Source of the DNA: CALMEC01 sp964440285
Lineage (GTDB): Bacteria; Actinomycetota; Thermoleophilia; Miltoncostaeales; Miltoncostaeaceae
Direction: 5' to 3'
Length of the DNA: 19,155 bases
NCBI GenBank assembly: GCA_964440285.1
Contig: CAYTRV010000023.1
Span: forward strand, 1 to 19,155
Below the pieces are notes generated by a model, which did no database searches, was not told where the DNA came from, and worked only from the letters and a program-made list of their open reading frames with translations. Shown here piece after piece: positions 1 through 6,910 of this stretch. Position 1 is the stretch's first letter; every line of letters starts with the position of its first letter. Position numbers and translations under genes: made by a program.

Positions 1-64
1 GCGGCACGCGACGTCCGTGCGGGGGGTGCCGACCGCCGCGGAGCGTTCCACGGGCCTCCCCCGC

Positions 65-70
65 TAGCAT
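65..70 (+). promoter_or_regulatory. Possible -10 element for dedA-like gene
   Basis: The hexamer TAGCAT fits the actinobacterial TANNNT -10 pattern. It would place a transcript start near position 77, immediately before the hairpin at 78-93 and 27 bases before the ATG. No convincing -35 box lies 16-18 bases upstream, which is common for actinobacterial promoters but also means this short match could be chance. Confidence 0.3.
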
Positions 71-77
71 CCCCGCC

Positions 78-93
78 GGTCCCGCGAGGGACC
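78..93 (+). promoter_or_regulatory. Leader hairpin with GCGA tetraloop before dedA-like gene
   Basis: GGTCCC and GGGACC form a perfect 6-bp stem closed by GCGA, a GNRA-type tetraloop, ending 10 bases before the ATG at 104. The 3' arm contains GAGGGA, the only Shine-Dalgarno-like stretch upstream of the gene, so folding could hide it. If the -10 at 65-70 is real, the hairpin would sit at the extreme 5' end of the mRNA. Function is inferred from position and pairing only. Confidence 0.35.
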
Positions 94-103
94 ACCACTC
101 GCG

Positions 104-724
104 ATGCCCGACATCACCGCCCCCATCGTCAACTTCGCCACCGACCAGGTCGGGGCCTACGGCGTGCTGGCGGTGTTCCTGCTGATGATCCTCGAGAGCG
201 CCTGCATCCCGGTGCCGAGCGAGGCGATCATGCTGTACGGCGGCTTCCTGGTTGCGCGGGGCGAGGAGGGTCTGGTCGCGATCATCGCCGCCGGCGTCCT
301 CGCAAACGTGGTCGGTTCGTGGATCGCCTACGGGGTGGGGTATGCGAAGGGCCGCGAATGGGCGTTGCGCTTCCATTGGCTGCACATCACCGAGAAACGC
401 CTCGACGTCGCCGACCGCTGGTTCGTCCGGTGGGGCTCCTGGGCGGTGCTCGTCTCGCGCTGCCTGCCGATCGTACGGACGTTCATCTCCCTACCCGCCG
501 GCGTCGCCCGCATGCCGTTCTGGCGGTTCACGATCCTCACGCTCATCGGCTGCATCCCCTGGGTCACCGGCCTCGCGCTGCTCGGCAGGGCGGCGGGCGA
601 GGACTGGGAGCGTCTCCAGAGGCAGCTGCACTACGTCGACTACGCCCTCATCCTCGCCGGCGTAGCCGGACTGGTCTGGTGGCTCGTCAGGCGGCGGGCG
701 CGGCGGATCGCTTCGGCGCCGTGA
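104..724 (+). CDS. DedA/VTT family integral membrane protein
   Basis: This 206-residue protein has the layout of the DedA family (SNARE-associated/VTT domain, PF09335), inner-membrane proteins linked to lipid flipping, membrane homeostasis and envelope stress. Hydrophobic segments lie near residues 18-30, 41-50, 58-80, 138-160 and 180-196. The family signature is clear: an acidic and proline-rich re-entrant loop ESACIPVPSE (31-40), then SRCLPIVRTF (118-127) and PAGVARM (131-137), with the conserved Arg, Pro and Gly residues. The C-terminus is a short Arg-rich cytoplasmic tail. Its last 38 bases overlap the end of the convergent glycosidase gene, so the two messages are complementary at their 3' ends. 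The ATG at 104 is the only sensible start. Family identity is secure; the transported or flipped substrate cannot be told from sequence. Confidence 0.93.
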   Translation: MPDITAPIVNFATDQVGAYGVLAVFLLMILESACIPVPSEAIMLYGGFLVARGEEGLVAIIAAGVLANVVGSWIAYGVGYAKGREWALRFHWLHITEKRLDVADRWFVRWGSWAVLVSRCLPIVRTFISLPAGVARMPFWRFTILTLIGCIPWVTGLALLGRAAGEDWERLQRQLHYVDYALILAGVAGLVWWLVRRRARRIASAP

Positions 725-2417
725 CCCGCACGCGGGCCGACAGAGCCGGCTCGCCCTGCGCCGTCCGGACGCGGACGTTCACCGTGTAGATCCCCGGCTT
801 CAGCGGCTTCCCGGCGCGGCGCAGGTCCCACGTCACGGCCCGGGCCCCGGCCCGGACCAGGCGGTTGCGGAAGATCAGCTTGACCGAGCCGCCCTTGGCG
901 TTCGTCACGACGATCGTGGCGCGAGCCGCCCTGGCCAGCCTGAACCCGATGCGCAGGTTGGTCCTCTCGTTCTTCCCGACCTTGCGGAGCTTCAGGAAGC
1001 CGAGCGTCCGGTCGACGGTCACCTCGTGCCTGTGGGTCGTCGGGCCGGTCCCGTCGCCCGGGACGAAACGGGCGGTCACGCGATAGCGCCCGTCCTTCAC
1101 GCGCAAGGTGCTCTTCGCGAGGGTGATGTGCCTGCCGGCCGGGCCGAGGGGACCGGCGTAGAGCATCCTGAGGGCCCGGCCGTTCGGGCGGTTCAGCGTA
1201 ATGCGGACGGTCCCGTTCGTCGAGGCGCGCGCGGTGGTGCGCGTACGCTCGTCGACGCCGTCGCCGTTCGGCGAGATGAACGCCGCGGGTTGTGACAGCT
1301 GCACGCCGGCGTACGTGACGACCACCGCGTCGGTGATCGACCGCTCGGACGCCCACGGGGTGACGAGCGAGTCCCGCAGCGACATCATCGCGCTCCCGCC
1401 ACCGTCCATCCCCACCGCGGTGCGCGCACCGAGCGTCACCATGAGGTCGGCCTGCTCGACCATGCTCAGGCCTCGACTCGACTGGAGGGGGCCCTCGACG
1501 GTGACGAGCAGGACCGTGCCGTCGGCTGTCTGGCCGATGGCGGTGCGCGACGTGCGCGTCCCGATCTGACCCGGTGTGAAGCCCTCGCCGACACCGGTGA
1601 TCGCGACGCCGTCCTGCACCAACGTGGGCCCGCCGCCGATCGCGTCGGTGACGCCGGCCGGGATGCCGGGTACGCCGAAGGTGATCGTGACCCGCCGGCC
1701 TGGGACGAGATCCGCCAGCACCTCATCCCCGGCTGCGCCGACGCCGGACAGCACCAGATTCCCGGGGCCGATCCCGCTGCCGCCGCCCGGCTGGATGGTC
1801 TGGACCGTGCCGGTCAGCGGCGCGTTGATCCCGGTGACCCCGGGCGAATCGAGGGTGATGAGCGCGTCGACCCGGTCACCCGTCGGCGTCAGGGTCCCGT
1901 ACCGGGACGTGTAGACGAGCGTCTCGTTCGGCTGTTCCGCCGGCCGGTTGACGCCGATGAAGGTGCGCTGGAGGAACGGCGTCGGGACGGTCACATCGGA
2001 CGCCTGCCAGGTGCCGGCCAGCGCGACCCTTGCCGTCAGCAGCTGGCCGGTCGCGGGGAAGAGCAGCGCGGAGCGCGTCGGCTCCGGCTCGCTGACGAGC
2101 TCCCCGCCGACCATCAGCAGCCCGCTCGGGTAGGCGTTGGCGAGGTTGAAGTAGTCGCCGTTGACCCCCACCACCGCGCCGTCGCCGAGCCGCGCCCTCA
2201 TCGCGCTCGTCAGCCGTCCCCGCTGCGACGGCGCCCCGCCGGTCAGGATCGGACGGATCGAGATCAGCGGCCCCGGAACGGCGCGAACCACGTGGATGAC
2301 CTGCCCGGGCCGCGCCAGACGTTCGTAGGTGATGCCCGGCACGACCTCGCCGAGCTCGGCGGTCGCCGTCCCGACGCCGCCGAGGGCGGCGGCGAGGGCG
2401 CAGGCTGCGATGCGCAA
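687..2417 (-). CDS. Secreted phosphodiester glycosidase (NAGPA) with FlgD-like Ig tail
   Basis: A 576-residue exported protein. A short signal peptide (1-20, hydrophobic core IAACALAAALGG, likely cut after TATA) precedes a NAGPA domain (PF09992, about 40-370). This is the fold of the human enzyme that uncovers GlcNAc-1-phosphodiesters; bacterial members act on envelope polymers and exopolysaccharides. Family motifs are visible: NGDYFN (86-91), GGGPTLVQDG (261-270), TSRTAIGQ (289-296) and the catalytic-loop DGGGSAM (338-344). A second region begins at SPNGDGVDE (382-390), the typical opening of FlgD/CHU_C-type Ig repeats, and runs to the end as a beta-rich, basic domain that may bind wall polymer. 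The start is TTG at 2417; no in-frame ATG or GTG is near and no clear Shine-Dalgarno is seen, so the exact start is uncertain. It diverges from the sugar operon and overlaps dedA at its 3' end. Confidence 0.85.
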   Translation of the reverse strand: MRIAACALAAALGGVGTATAELGEVVPGITYERLARPGQVIHVVRAVPGPLISIRPILTGGAPSQRGRLTSAMRARLGDGAVVGVNGDYFNLANAYPSGLLMVGGELVSEPEPTRSALLFPATGQLLTARVALAGTWQASDVTVPTPFLQRTFIGVNRPAEQPNETLVYTSRYGTLTPTGDRVDALITLDSPGVTGINAPLTGTVQTIQPGGGSGIGPGNLVLSGVGAAGDEVLADLVPGRRVTITFGVPGIPAGVTDAIGGGPTLVQDGVAITGVGEGFTPGQIGTRTSRTAIGQTADGTVLLVTVEGPLQSSRGLSMVEQADLMVTLGARTAVGMDGGGSAMMSLRDSLVTPWASERSITDAVVVTYAGVQLSQPAAFISPNGDGVDERTRTTARASTNGTVRITLNRPNGRALRMLYAGPLGPAGRHITLAKSTLRVKDGRYRVTARFVPGDGTGPTTHRHEVTVDRTLGFLKLRKVGKNERTNLRIGFRLARAARATIVVTNAKGGSVKLIFRNRLVRAGARAVTWDLRRAGKPLKPGIYTVNVRVRTAQGEPALSARVRVTAPKRSAAPAA

Positions 2418-2625
2418 CGGACGGGATGGGGATGTGGTGGGGTGTCTCAGGGCGATGGCAATGTGGTTCGCGGCTGCCGGTCAGATGCCTGGTCGGCGTC
2501 GGGAGTTCGCAGTTCCGACGGCGATACCCGATCAGATCCACCGAGAGCCCGCAAACCGGGGAGTCCGGGGGCGACGTTGGACAGGTTGCTACACTCCCGC
2601 GCCGGTCGACCTCGGCCACCCTTTC
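2418..2625. promoter_or_regulatory. Divergent intergenic region, glycosidase / sugar operon
   Basis: This 208-base gap separates the TTG of the minus-strand glycosidase from the ATG of the aminotransferase and must carry promoters for both directions unless transcription comes from outside. A reading frame continues in from upstream of the aminotransferase ATG, but its translation is Arg/Gly-rich and unlike the enzyme family. The only promoter-like motif I trust is the TACACT at 2590-2595. Confidence 0.5.
2590..2595 (+). promoter_or_regulatory. Candidate -10 element of the sugar operon
   Basis: TACACT matches TANNNT and 4 of 6 bases of TATAAT, and stands out in GC-rich DNA. It predicts a transcript start near 2602 and a leader of about 24 bases to the ATG at 2626. 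TTGGAC at 2577-2582 is too close (7 bases) to act as its -35 box, so the promoter would depend on the -10 alone. Confidence 0.4.
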
Positions 2626-3726
2626 ATGCGCATCCCGTTGATGGACATCCAGGCCCAGTACCGGCCCCTCCGCGCCGAGATCGACGCGGCGCTCGCGAGC
2701 GTCCTCGACAGCGGCCGGTTCATCCTGGGGCCCGAGGTCGCCGCCCTCGAGGGCGAGATCTCGTCGCGGCTGCAGAGCCGGCCGTGCGTCGGCGTCGCGA
2801 ACGGCACCGACGCGCTGGTCATCGCCCTGCAGGCGCTCGACGTGGGTCCGGGCGACGAGGTCATCACCACCCCGTACACGTTCTACGCCACGGCGGAGGC
2901 GATCGCGCGGATCGGGGCGACCCCCGTGTTCGTCGACATCGATCCGGACACCGCAACGATCGACCCGGAGGCGGTCGAGGCGCGCATCACGGACCGGACG
3001 AAGGCCGTCATGCCGGTCGACATCTTCGGTCATCCCGCCGACATGACCCCCATCCTGACGACCGCCGCGGAGAACGGGCTCGTCGTCATCGAGGACGCCG
3101 CACAGTCCTTCGGCGCTGCCGACGACGCGTGGCCCGTCGGGACGATGGGCGACGCCGTCACGTTCAGCTTCTTCCCGACCAAGAACTTCCCGGGCATCGG
3201 CGACGGCGGCATGGTCGTGGCCCGCGACGAGACGCTCGCCGAGCGCCTGCGGCGGCTGCGGTTCCACGGGTCGAAGGACAAGGTGGTCTTCGAGGAGGTC
3301 GGCTACAACTCCCGCCTCGACGAGCTGCAGGCGGCGGTCATCCGGGTGTTCCTGCCGCATCTCGAGCGGTGGAACGCCGGCCGGCGCCAGGCTGCCGACT
3401 GGTACCGCGAATGCGGCCTCGGTGAGTACATGACGCTCCCGGCGGAGCGAGCCGGCGCGACCCACGTCTACCACCTCTACATGGCCCGACATCCCCGACG
3501 CGACGAGATCCGGGTGGCGCTCGCCGATGCCGGCGTCGGCGCGGCCGTCTACTACGGCATTCCCATGCACCTGCAGCCGGTGTTCCGGAACCTCGGCTAC
3601 TCGGAGGGCGACCTGCCGGTCGCGGAGGAGCACGCCCGCACCGGGCTCGCACTCCCGATGCATCCCCATCTGACTTGCGATCAGGTCGAGGCGGTCGTCG
3701 CCGCCGTCGCGGCCGCGGCCGGATAG
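2626..3726 (+). CDS. DegT/DnrJ/EryC1/StrS PLP-dependent sugar aminotransferase
   Basis: This 366-residue protein belongs to the nucleotide-sugar aminotransferases (PF01041), which move an amino group from glutamate or glutamine onto a keto-sugar nucleotide using PLP. The N-terminus IPLMDIQAQY and GRFILGPEVAALE (30-42) is typical of WbpE/FdtB-like 3-aminotransferases. VANGTDAL (57-64) would bind the cofactor phosphate. EDAAQSFGA (156-164) holds the Asp that pairs with the PLP nitrogen, and SFFPTKNFPG (181-190) holds the Schiff-base lysine, Lys186. I chose ATG 2626 because homologous sequence begins there; an in-frame extension to 2329 is possible but is low-complexity and unlike the family. 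No clear Shine-Dalgarno precedes it. It leads an operon with the next three genes, and the WbpM-like dehydratase two genes on could make its keto-sugar substrate. Exact sugar and carbon position (C3 or C4) are inferred only. Confidence 0.9.
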   Translation: MRIPLMDIQAQYRPLRAEIDAALASVLDSGRFILGPEVAALEGEISSRLQSRPCVGVANGTDALVIALQALDVGPGDEVITTPYTFYATAEAIARIGATPVFVDIDPDTATIDPEAVEARITDRTKAVMPVDIFGHPADMTPILTTAAENGLVVIEDAAQSFGAADDAWPVGTMGDAVTFSFFPTKNFPGIGDGGMVVARDETLAERLRRLRFHGSKDKVVFEEVGYNSRLDELQAAVIRVFLPHLERWNAGRRQAADWYRECGLGEYMTLPAERAGATHVYHLYMARHPRRDEIRVALADAGVGAAVYYGIPMHLQPVFRNLGYSEGDLPVAEEHARTGLALPMHPHLTCDQVEAVVAAVAAAAG

Positions 3727-3737
3727 GACCGGACGCA

Positions 3738-4742
3738 ATGCGGGTCTGGGTCGACATCACCAACTCGCCCCACGTGGTGATCTTCCGGCCGCTCATCGCC
3801 CGGCTGCAGGCGCGAGGCCACGAGGTGACCGTCACGGCGCGTGAGTTCGCGCAGACACTCGGGCTGCTGGAGCGCTTCGCCATGCCGCATACCGTGGTCG
3901 GCGCCCACGGCGGAGGCGGACTCACGGGGAAGGCCCGGGCGGCCTGCGGACGAACCTCTGCGCTCGCGCGGTTCGCGCGCCGCGGGCGGTTCGACTTGGC
4001 TGTCGCGCATGGCTCCACCGACCAGCCGATCGCGGCGCGGCTCGCGGGCACTCCGCAGGTCACGATGTTCGACTACGAGCATGCCACGGCCATGCACCAC
4101 TGGAACGGCCGCTGGGCGAGCCGGGTGCTCGTTCCCGACGCCATCCCCGAGGAGGCGCTCGCCGGATTCGGGATGCGGCCGCCGAAGCTCGTCCGGTATC
4201 CCGGCCTGAAGGAGGAGTACTACCTCGCCGACCACGTCGCGGACCCCACCGTCGCAGGGGAGCTCGGCCTGCGACCGGACCGCGTCGTCGCGGTCCTCCG
4301 CCCCGCCCCAGAGGTGACGCTCTACCACCGCGGACGGTCCACGGAGCTCTTCTCCGGCATCCTGGAAGCACTATCTCACCGTCAAGTCGAGGTACAGACT
4401 GTGGTCCTTCCGCGCACCGCGGAACAGCGTGCGTCCCTCCGCGGGACCCCGTTCATCGTCCCCCAGCGGCCCGTCGACGGTCCGACGCTGGTGCAACTGG
4501 CCGATCTCGTCGTCAGCGCCGGCGGAACGATGAACCGCGAGGCGGTGGCGCTTGGCGTCCCTGCGTTCACCCCGTTTGCAGGGCGTCTCGGAGCCGTCGA
4601 CCGGCGGCTCATCGACGAGGGGCGCCTGCACCGCATCGAGCGCGCGGCCGAGGTCGTCATCGCCCGGCGCGACCGAACGCGCCGGCCACCTCTGCGCGAC
4701 CCCGATGTCCTGCTCGACGCCATCCTGGCGGCGGCAGGCTAG
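3738..4742 (+). CDS. DUF354 family protein, glycosyltransferase/UDP-GlcNAc 2-epimerase-like fold
   Basis: A 334-residue protein of the DUF354 family (PF04007), whose fold resembles the GT-B UDP-GlcNAc 2-epimerases and glycosyltransferases. The N-terminal signature MRVWVDITNSPHV followed by FRPLIARLQARGHEV and TAREFAQT is characteristic. A second family block near the C-terminus, LADLVVSAGGTMNREAVALG, resembles the nucleotide-sugar binding Gly-rich loop of GT-B enzymes. ATG 3738 follows the aminotransferase stop by 11 bases, with AGGA 9 bases upstream, and gives the family N-terminus; an in-frame ATG at 3675 would only add an Arg/Gly run that overlaps the aminotransferase. Placement between a sugar aminotransferase and a sugar dehydratase suggests a step in making or attaching a modified sugar. 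No DUF354 reaction is firmly established, so I give no gene symbol. Confidence 0.82.
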   Translation: MRVWVDITNSPHVVIFRPLIARLQARGHEVTVTAREFAQTLGLLERFAMPHTVVGAHGGGGLTGKARAACGRTSALARFARRGRFDLAVAHGSTDQPIAARLAGTPQVTMFDYEHATAMHHWNGRWASRVLVPDAIPEEALAGFGMRPPKLVRYPGLKEEYYLADHVADPTVAGELGLRPDRVVAVLRPAPEVTLYHRGRSTELFSGILEALSHRQVEVQTVVLPRTAEQRASLRGTPFIVPQRPVDGPTLVQLADLVVSAGGTMNREAVALGVPAFTPFAGRLGAVDRRLIDEGRLHRIERAAEVVIARRDRTRRPPLRDPDVLLDAILAAAG

Positions 4743-4768
4743 ACTCCACGACCTTGAGACTCCCGCCG

Positions 4769-6682
4769 ATGACACGCGGCTGGCGTCGCCACGTCCACCG
4801 GGCAGGCCAGTTGCTCGTGGATGCGACCCTGGTGACCCTCGCCTGGTGGCTCGCCTTCGCCTTCCGGTTCGACGGGGGTCTGCAGGGCGTGTATGCGCGC
4901 CTGTTCGTCGCGACGGTCGGCGTGGTGATCGGCGTGAAGCTCCTCGTGTTCATCGGCGCCCGCTTCTATACGAAGTGGTGGCGGTTCACGAGCGTCCGCG
5001 ACCTTCAAGCGATCGTCGTCGCGGCCGTCATCGCGAGCCTGATCATCACGGCGGTGTTCTCCTTCTGGCAGCCGATCCACCGGCCGCGCGGCGCGGCGGT
5101 GACGATGCCGCGCGGGGTGCTCGTGCTCGACTTCTTCATCACGCTGACGCTCGTCGGTGGCGCGCGGTTCGTCGTGCGCAGCCTGGTGGAGCGCCCCGCG
5201 CGCGGCGATCTCGTCGCCCGCAAGGGCAAGGAGGTCCTCATCTGCGGCGCCGGGGACGCCGGCAACACGATGCTCCGCGAGATGCAACGCAACCGGGCAC
5301 TCGGGTACGTGCCCGTGGGGATCATCGACGACGACCCGCGCAAGGCGGGTCTGCGCGTACAGGGAACGCGCGTGCTCGGCGGACGCGACGCGCTCCCCGC
5401 GATCCTCCGCGAGACCAAGGTCGACGAGGTGATCATCGCGATGCCCTCGGCGCCGGGCGTGGTCCACCGCGAGATCGTCGAGGCGTGCCGCCGGGTCGGC
5501 GTGCCGTGCAAGACGCTCCCGGGCCTTCCCGAGCTGATCTCCGGCGAGGTCACCGTCCGCCTGCTGCGCGACGTGAGCGTCGAGGACCTCCTCGGGCGCG
5601 CGCCGCTCAAGATCGACTTCGCGCAGGTATCGCGATACCTCAACGGCAAGGTCGTGCTGATCACCGGGGCGGGCGGCTCGATCGGCTCCGAGCTCTGCCG
5701 CCAGGTGCTGCGGGCCGGGCCGGCGAGCCTCGTGATCGTCGACCACGCGGAGAACAACCTCTTCGAGATCGACCGTCAGCTCACCGGGCGCGGCAGGGTC
5801 ACGCCCATCATCGCCGACTGCCGCGAAGAGACCGCCATGGAGCGCGTGTTCCGCGACCACCGGCCGAGCATCGTGTTCCACGCCGCCGCCTACAAGCACG
5901 TGCCGATGATGGAGCTCAACCCGCTCCAGGCCGTCGCGAACAACGCGCTCGCCACCGCCGAGCTCGCCGTGCTCGCCGACCGGTTCGGCGTCGAACGCTT
6001 CTGCCTCATCTCGACCGACAAAGCCGTCGAACCGAAGACCGTGATGGGCGCCACGAAGGCGCTTGCGGAGCGCGTCATCGAGTCGCGCGGAGCGACGTCC
6101 GCGACGCGGTTCGCCGCCGTGCGGTTCGGCAACGTGCTCGGAAGCTCCGGCTCGGTGGTGCCGATCTTCCGCCAGCAGATCGCCGCGGGCGGGCCGGTCA
6201 CGGTGACCCATGCCGAGATGACGCGATTCTTCATGACGATCCCGGAGGCCGTCCAGCTGGTCATCGAGGCGACGGGCATCGCCGAGGGTGGCGACATCTT
6301 CGTCCTCGACATGGGCGAGCCGGTGCGAATCCTCGACCTCGCCGAGAACATGATCCGCCTCTCCGGGCACGAGCCCGGCCGCGACATCGCGATCGAGGTC
6401 GTCGGGATCCGGCCCGGCGAGAAGCTGCATGAGGAGCTGTTCAACCTCGACGAGACGGTCCGCCCCACGCGATATGGCAGGATCCAGCGCGCCACGCGCC
6501 CGTCGCTCGATCCCATCGCGCTTCGCATCGGTATCGACCTCCTCGAGGAACGTGTCGGCGAAGGCGACGTCGCCGGTTGTGCGGATGTCCTGTGGCGGAC
6601 GCTGAGCGCGGGCAGGGAAGAATCGCCTGACTCCGAAAGCTCCACCACGATGTTTCCCGGAACGCAGGAAGGACGCGCATGA
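4769..6682 (+). CDS. Membrane-bound UDP-sugar 4,6-dehydratase (FlaA1/PglF/WbpM/CapD family)
   Basis: A protein of about 637 residues with the full architecture of the long WbpM/PglF group. Four transmembrane helices lie in the first 150 residues. A first Rossmann domain carries CGAGDAGNTM (DNA about 5240-5270), and a second, catalytic extended-SDR domain (PF02719) carries TGAGGSIGSE (about 5660-5690). The family catalytic pattern is present: STDKA (from 6011) followed by MGATK (from 6044), where Met replaces the SDR tyrosine, as is usual in this group. NVLGSSGSV and RPGEKLHEELF are further family blocks. Relatives dehydrate UDP-GlcNAc to a 4-keto-6-deoxy sugar that an aminotransferase then aminates, fitting the DegT-type gene upstream. 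I use ATG 4769; TTG 4754 is an alternative adding five residues. The stop overlaps the next start as ATGA. Confidence 0.92.
   Translation: MTRGWRRHVHRAGQLLVDATLVTLAWWLAFAFRFDGGLQGVYARLFVATVGVVIGVKLLVFIGARFYTKWWRFTSVRDLQAIVVAAVIASLIITAVFSFWQPIHRPRGAAVTMPRGVLVLDFFITLTLVGGARFVVRSLVERPARGDLVARKGKEVLICGAGDAGNTMLREMQRNRALGYVPVGIIDDDPRKAGLRVQGTRVLGGRDALPAILRETKVDEVIIAMPSAPGVVHREIVEACRRVGVPCKTLPGLPELISGEVTVRLLRDVSVEDLLGRAPLKIDFAQVSRYLNGKVVLITGAGGSIGSELCRQVLRAGPASLVIVDHAENNLFEIDRQLTGRGRVTPIIADCREETAMERVFRDHRPSIVFHAAAYKHVPMMELNPLQAVANNALATAELAVLADRFGVERFCLISTDKAVEPKTVMGATKALAERVIESRGATSATRFAAVRFGNVLGSSGSVVPIFRQQIAAGGPVTVTHAEMTRFFMTIPEAVQLVIEATGIAEGGDIFVLDMGEPVRILDLAENMIRLSGHEPGRDIAIEVVGIRPGEKLHEELFNLDETVRPTRYGRIQRATRPSLDPIALRIGIDLLEERVGEGDVAGCADVLWRTLSAGREESPDSESSTTMFPGTQEGRA
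6666..6673 (+). promoter_or_regulatory. Strong Shine-Dalgarno for the small cysteine-rich gene
   Basis: AGGAAGGA lies inside the 3' end of the dehydratase gene, five bases before the ATG at 6679. It is among the best ribosome binding sites in the window and, together with the ATGA stop/start overlap, is the main evidence that the 70-codon frame is a real gene. Confidence 0.7.
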
Positions 6683-6891
6683 CGACGGCGCTGCGACATG
6701 AGGTCTCCACCGGAGTATCCGCGCTGCTCCCGGACATGGTCCCTGCCCGCGCCGACGGGATCCTCGCCCGGGTGCGCCGCCCATGCGCCGAGCACGCCTG
6801 TGAGTGTGGCTGCGTCGGCCACCTCGAGGACGAGGGCTGTCTGGTGTTTTGGTGCTCGGTCGGTGAGCACCCGCTGACGTTCCGTTCCTAG
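6679..6891 (+). CDS. Small cysteine-rich protein of unknown function
   Basis: I do not recognise this 70-residue protein. It is translationally coupled to the dehydratase by an ATGA overlap and has an excellent Shine-Dalgarno at 6666-6673, so it is very likely expressed. The second half carries six cysteines and two histidines in a compact stretch (CAEHACECGCVGH, then GCLVFWC), a pattern that could bind zinc or another metal or form disulfides. There is no signal peptide or membrane segment, so a cytoplasmic metal-binding protein is more plausible than a secreted one. The first 30 residues contain no cysteine and look like a short helical region. It ends 19 bases before aspA. It may be an accessory protein of the sugar operon, or it may belong with aspA; the sequence does not decide. 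Confidence 0.65.
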   Translation: MTTALRHEVSTGVSALLPDMVPARADGILARVRRPCAEHACECGCVGHLEDEGCLVFWCSVGEHPLTFRS

Positions 6892-6910
6892 CGCTCCGAA
6901 TCGGAGGTCC

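Noticed and set aside
2524..2556. SigB-like promoter for the glycosidase gene (GGGTAT with GTTTGC upstream on the minus strand)
   Set aside because: The spacer of about 21-23 bases is well beyond the 14-16 expected, so this is probably chance.
2577..2583. TTGGACA as a -35 box for the sugar operon
   Set aside because: It is only seven bases from TACACT at 2590, and nothing like a -10 lies 17 bases downstream of it.
2329..2625. In-frame N-terminal extension of the DegT aminotransferase
   Set aside because: The extra 99 residues do not match the family, would overlap the divergent glycosidase start, and precede a good -10 motif at 2590. ATG 2626 gives the standard N-terminus.
1876..3738. Open minus-strand frame of about 620 codons across the glycosidase start and the aminotransferase
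   Set aside because: It shadows the aminotransferase in a different frame, has low-complexity composition, and would bridge two clearly separate genes.
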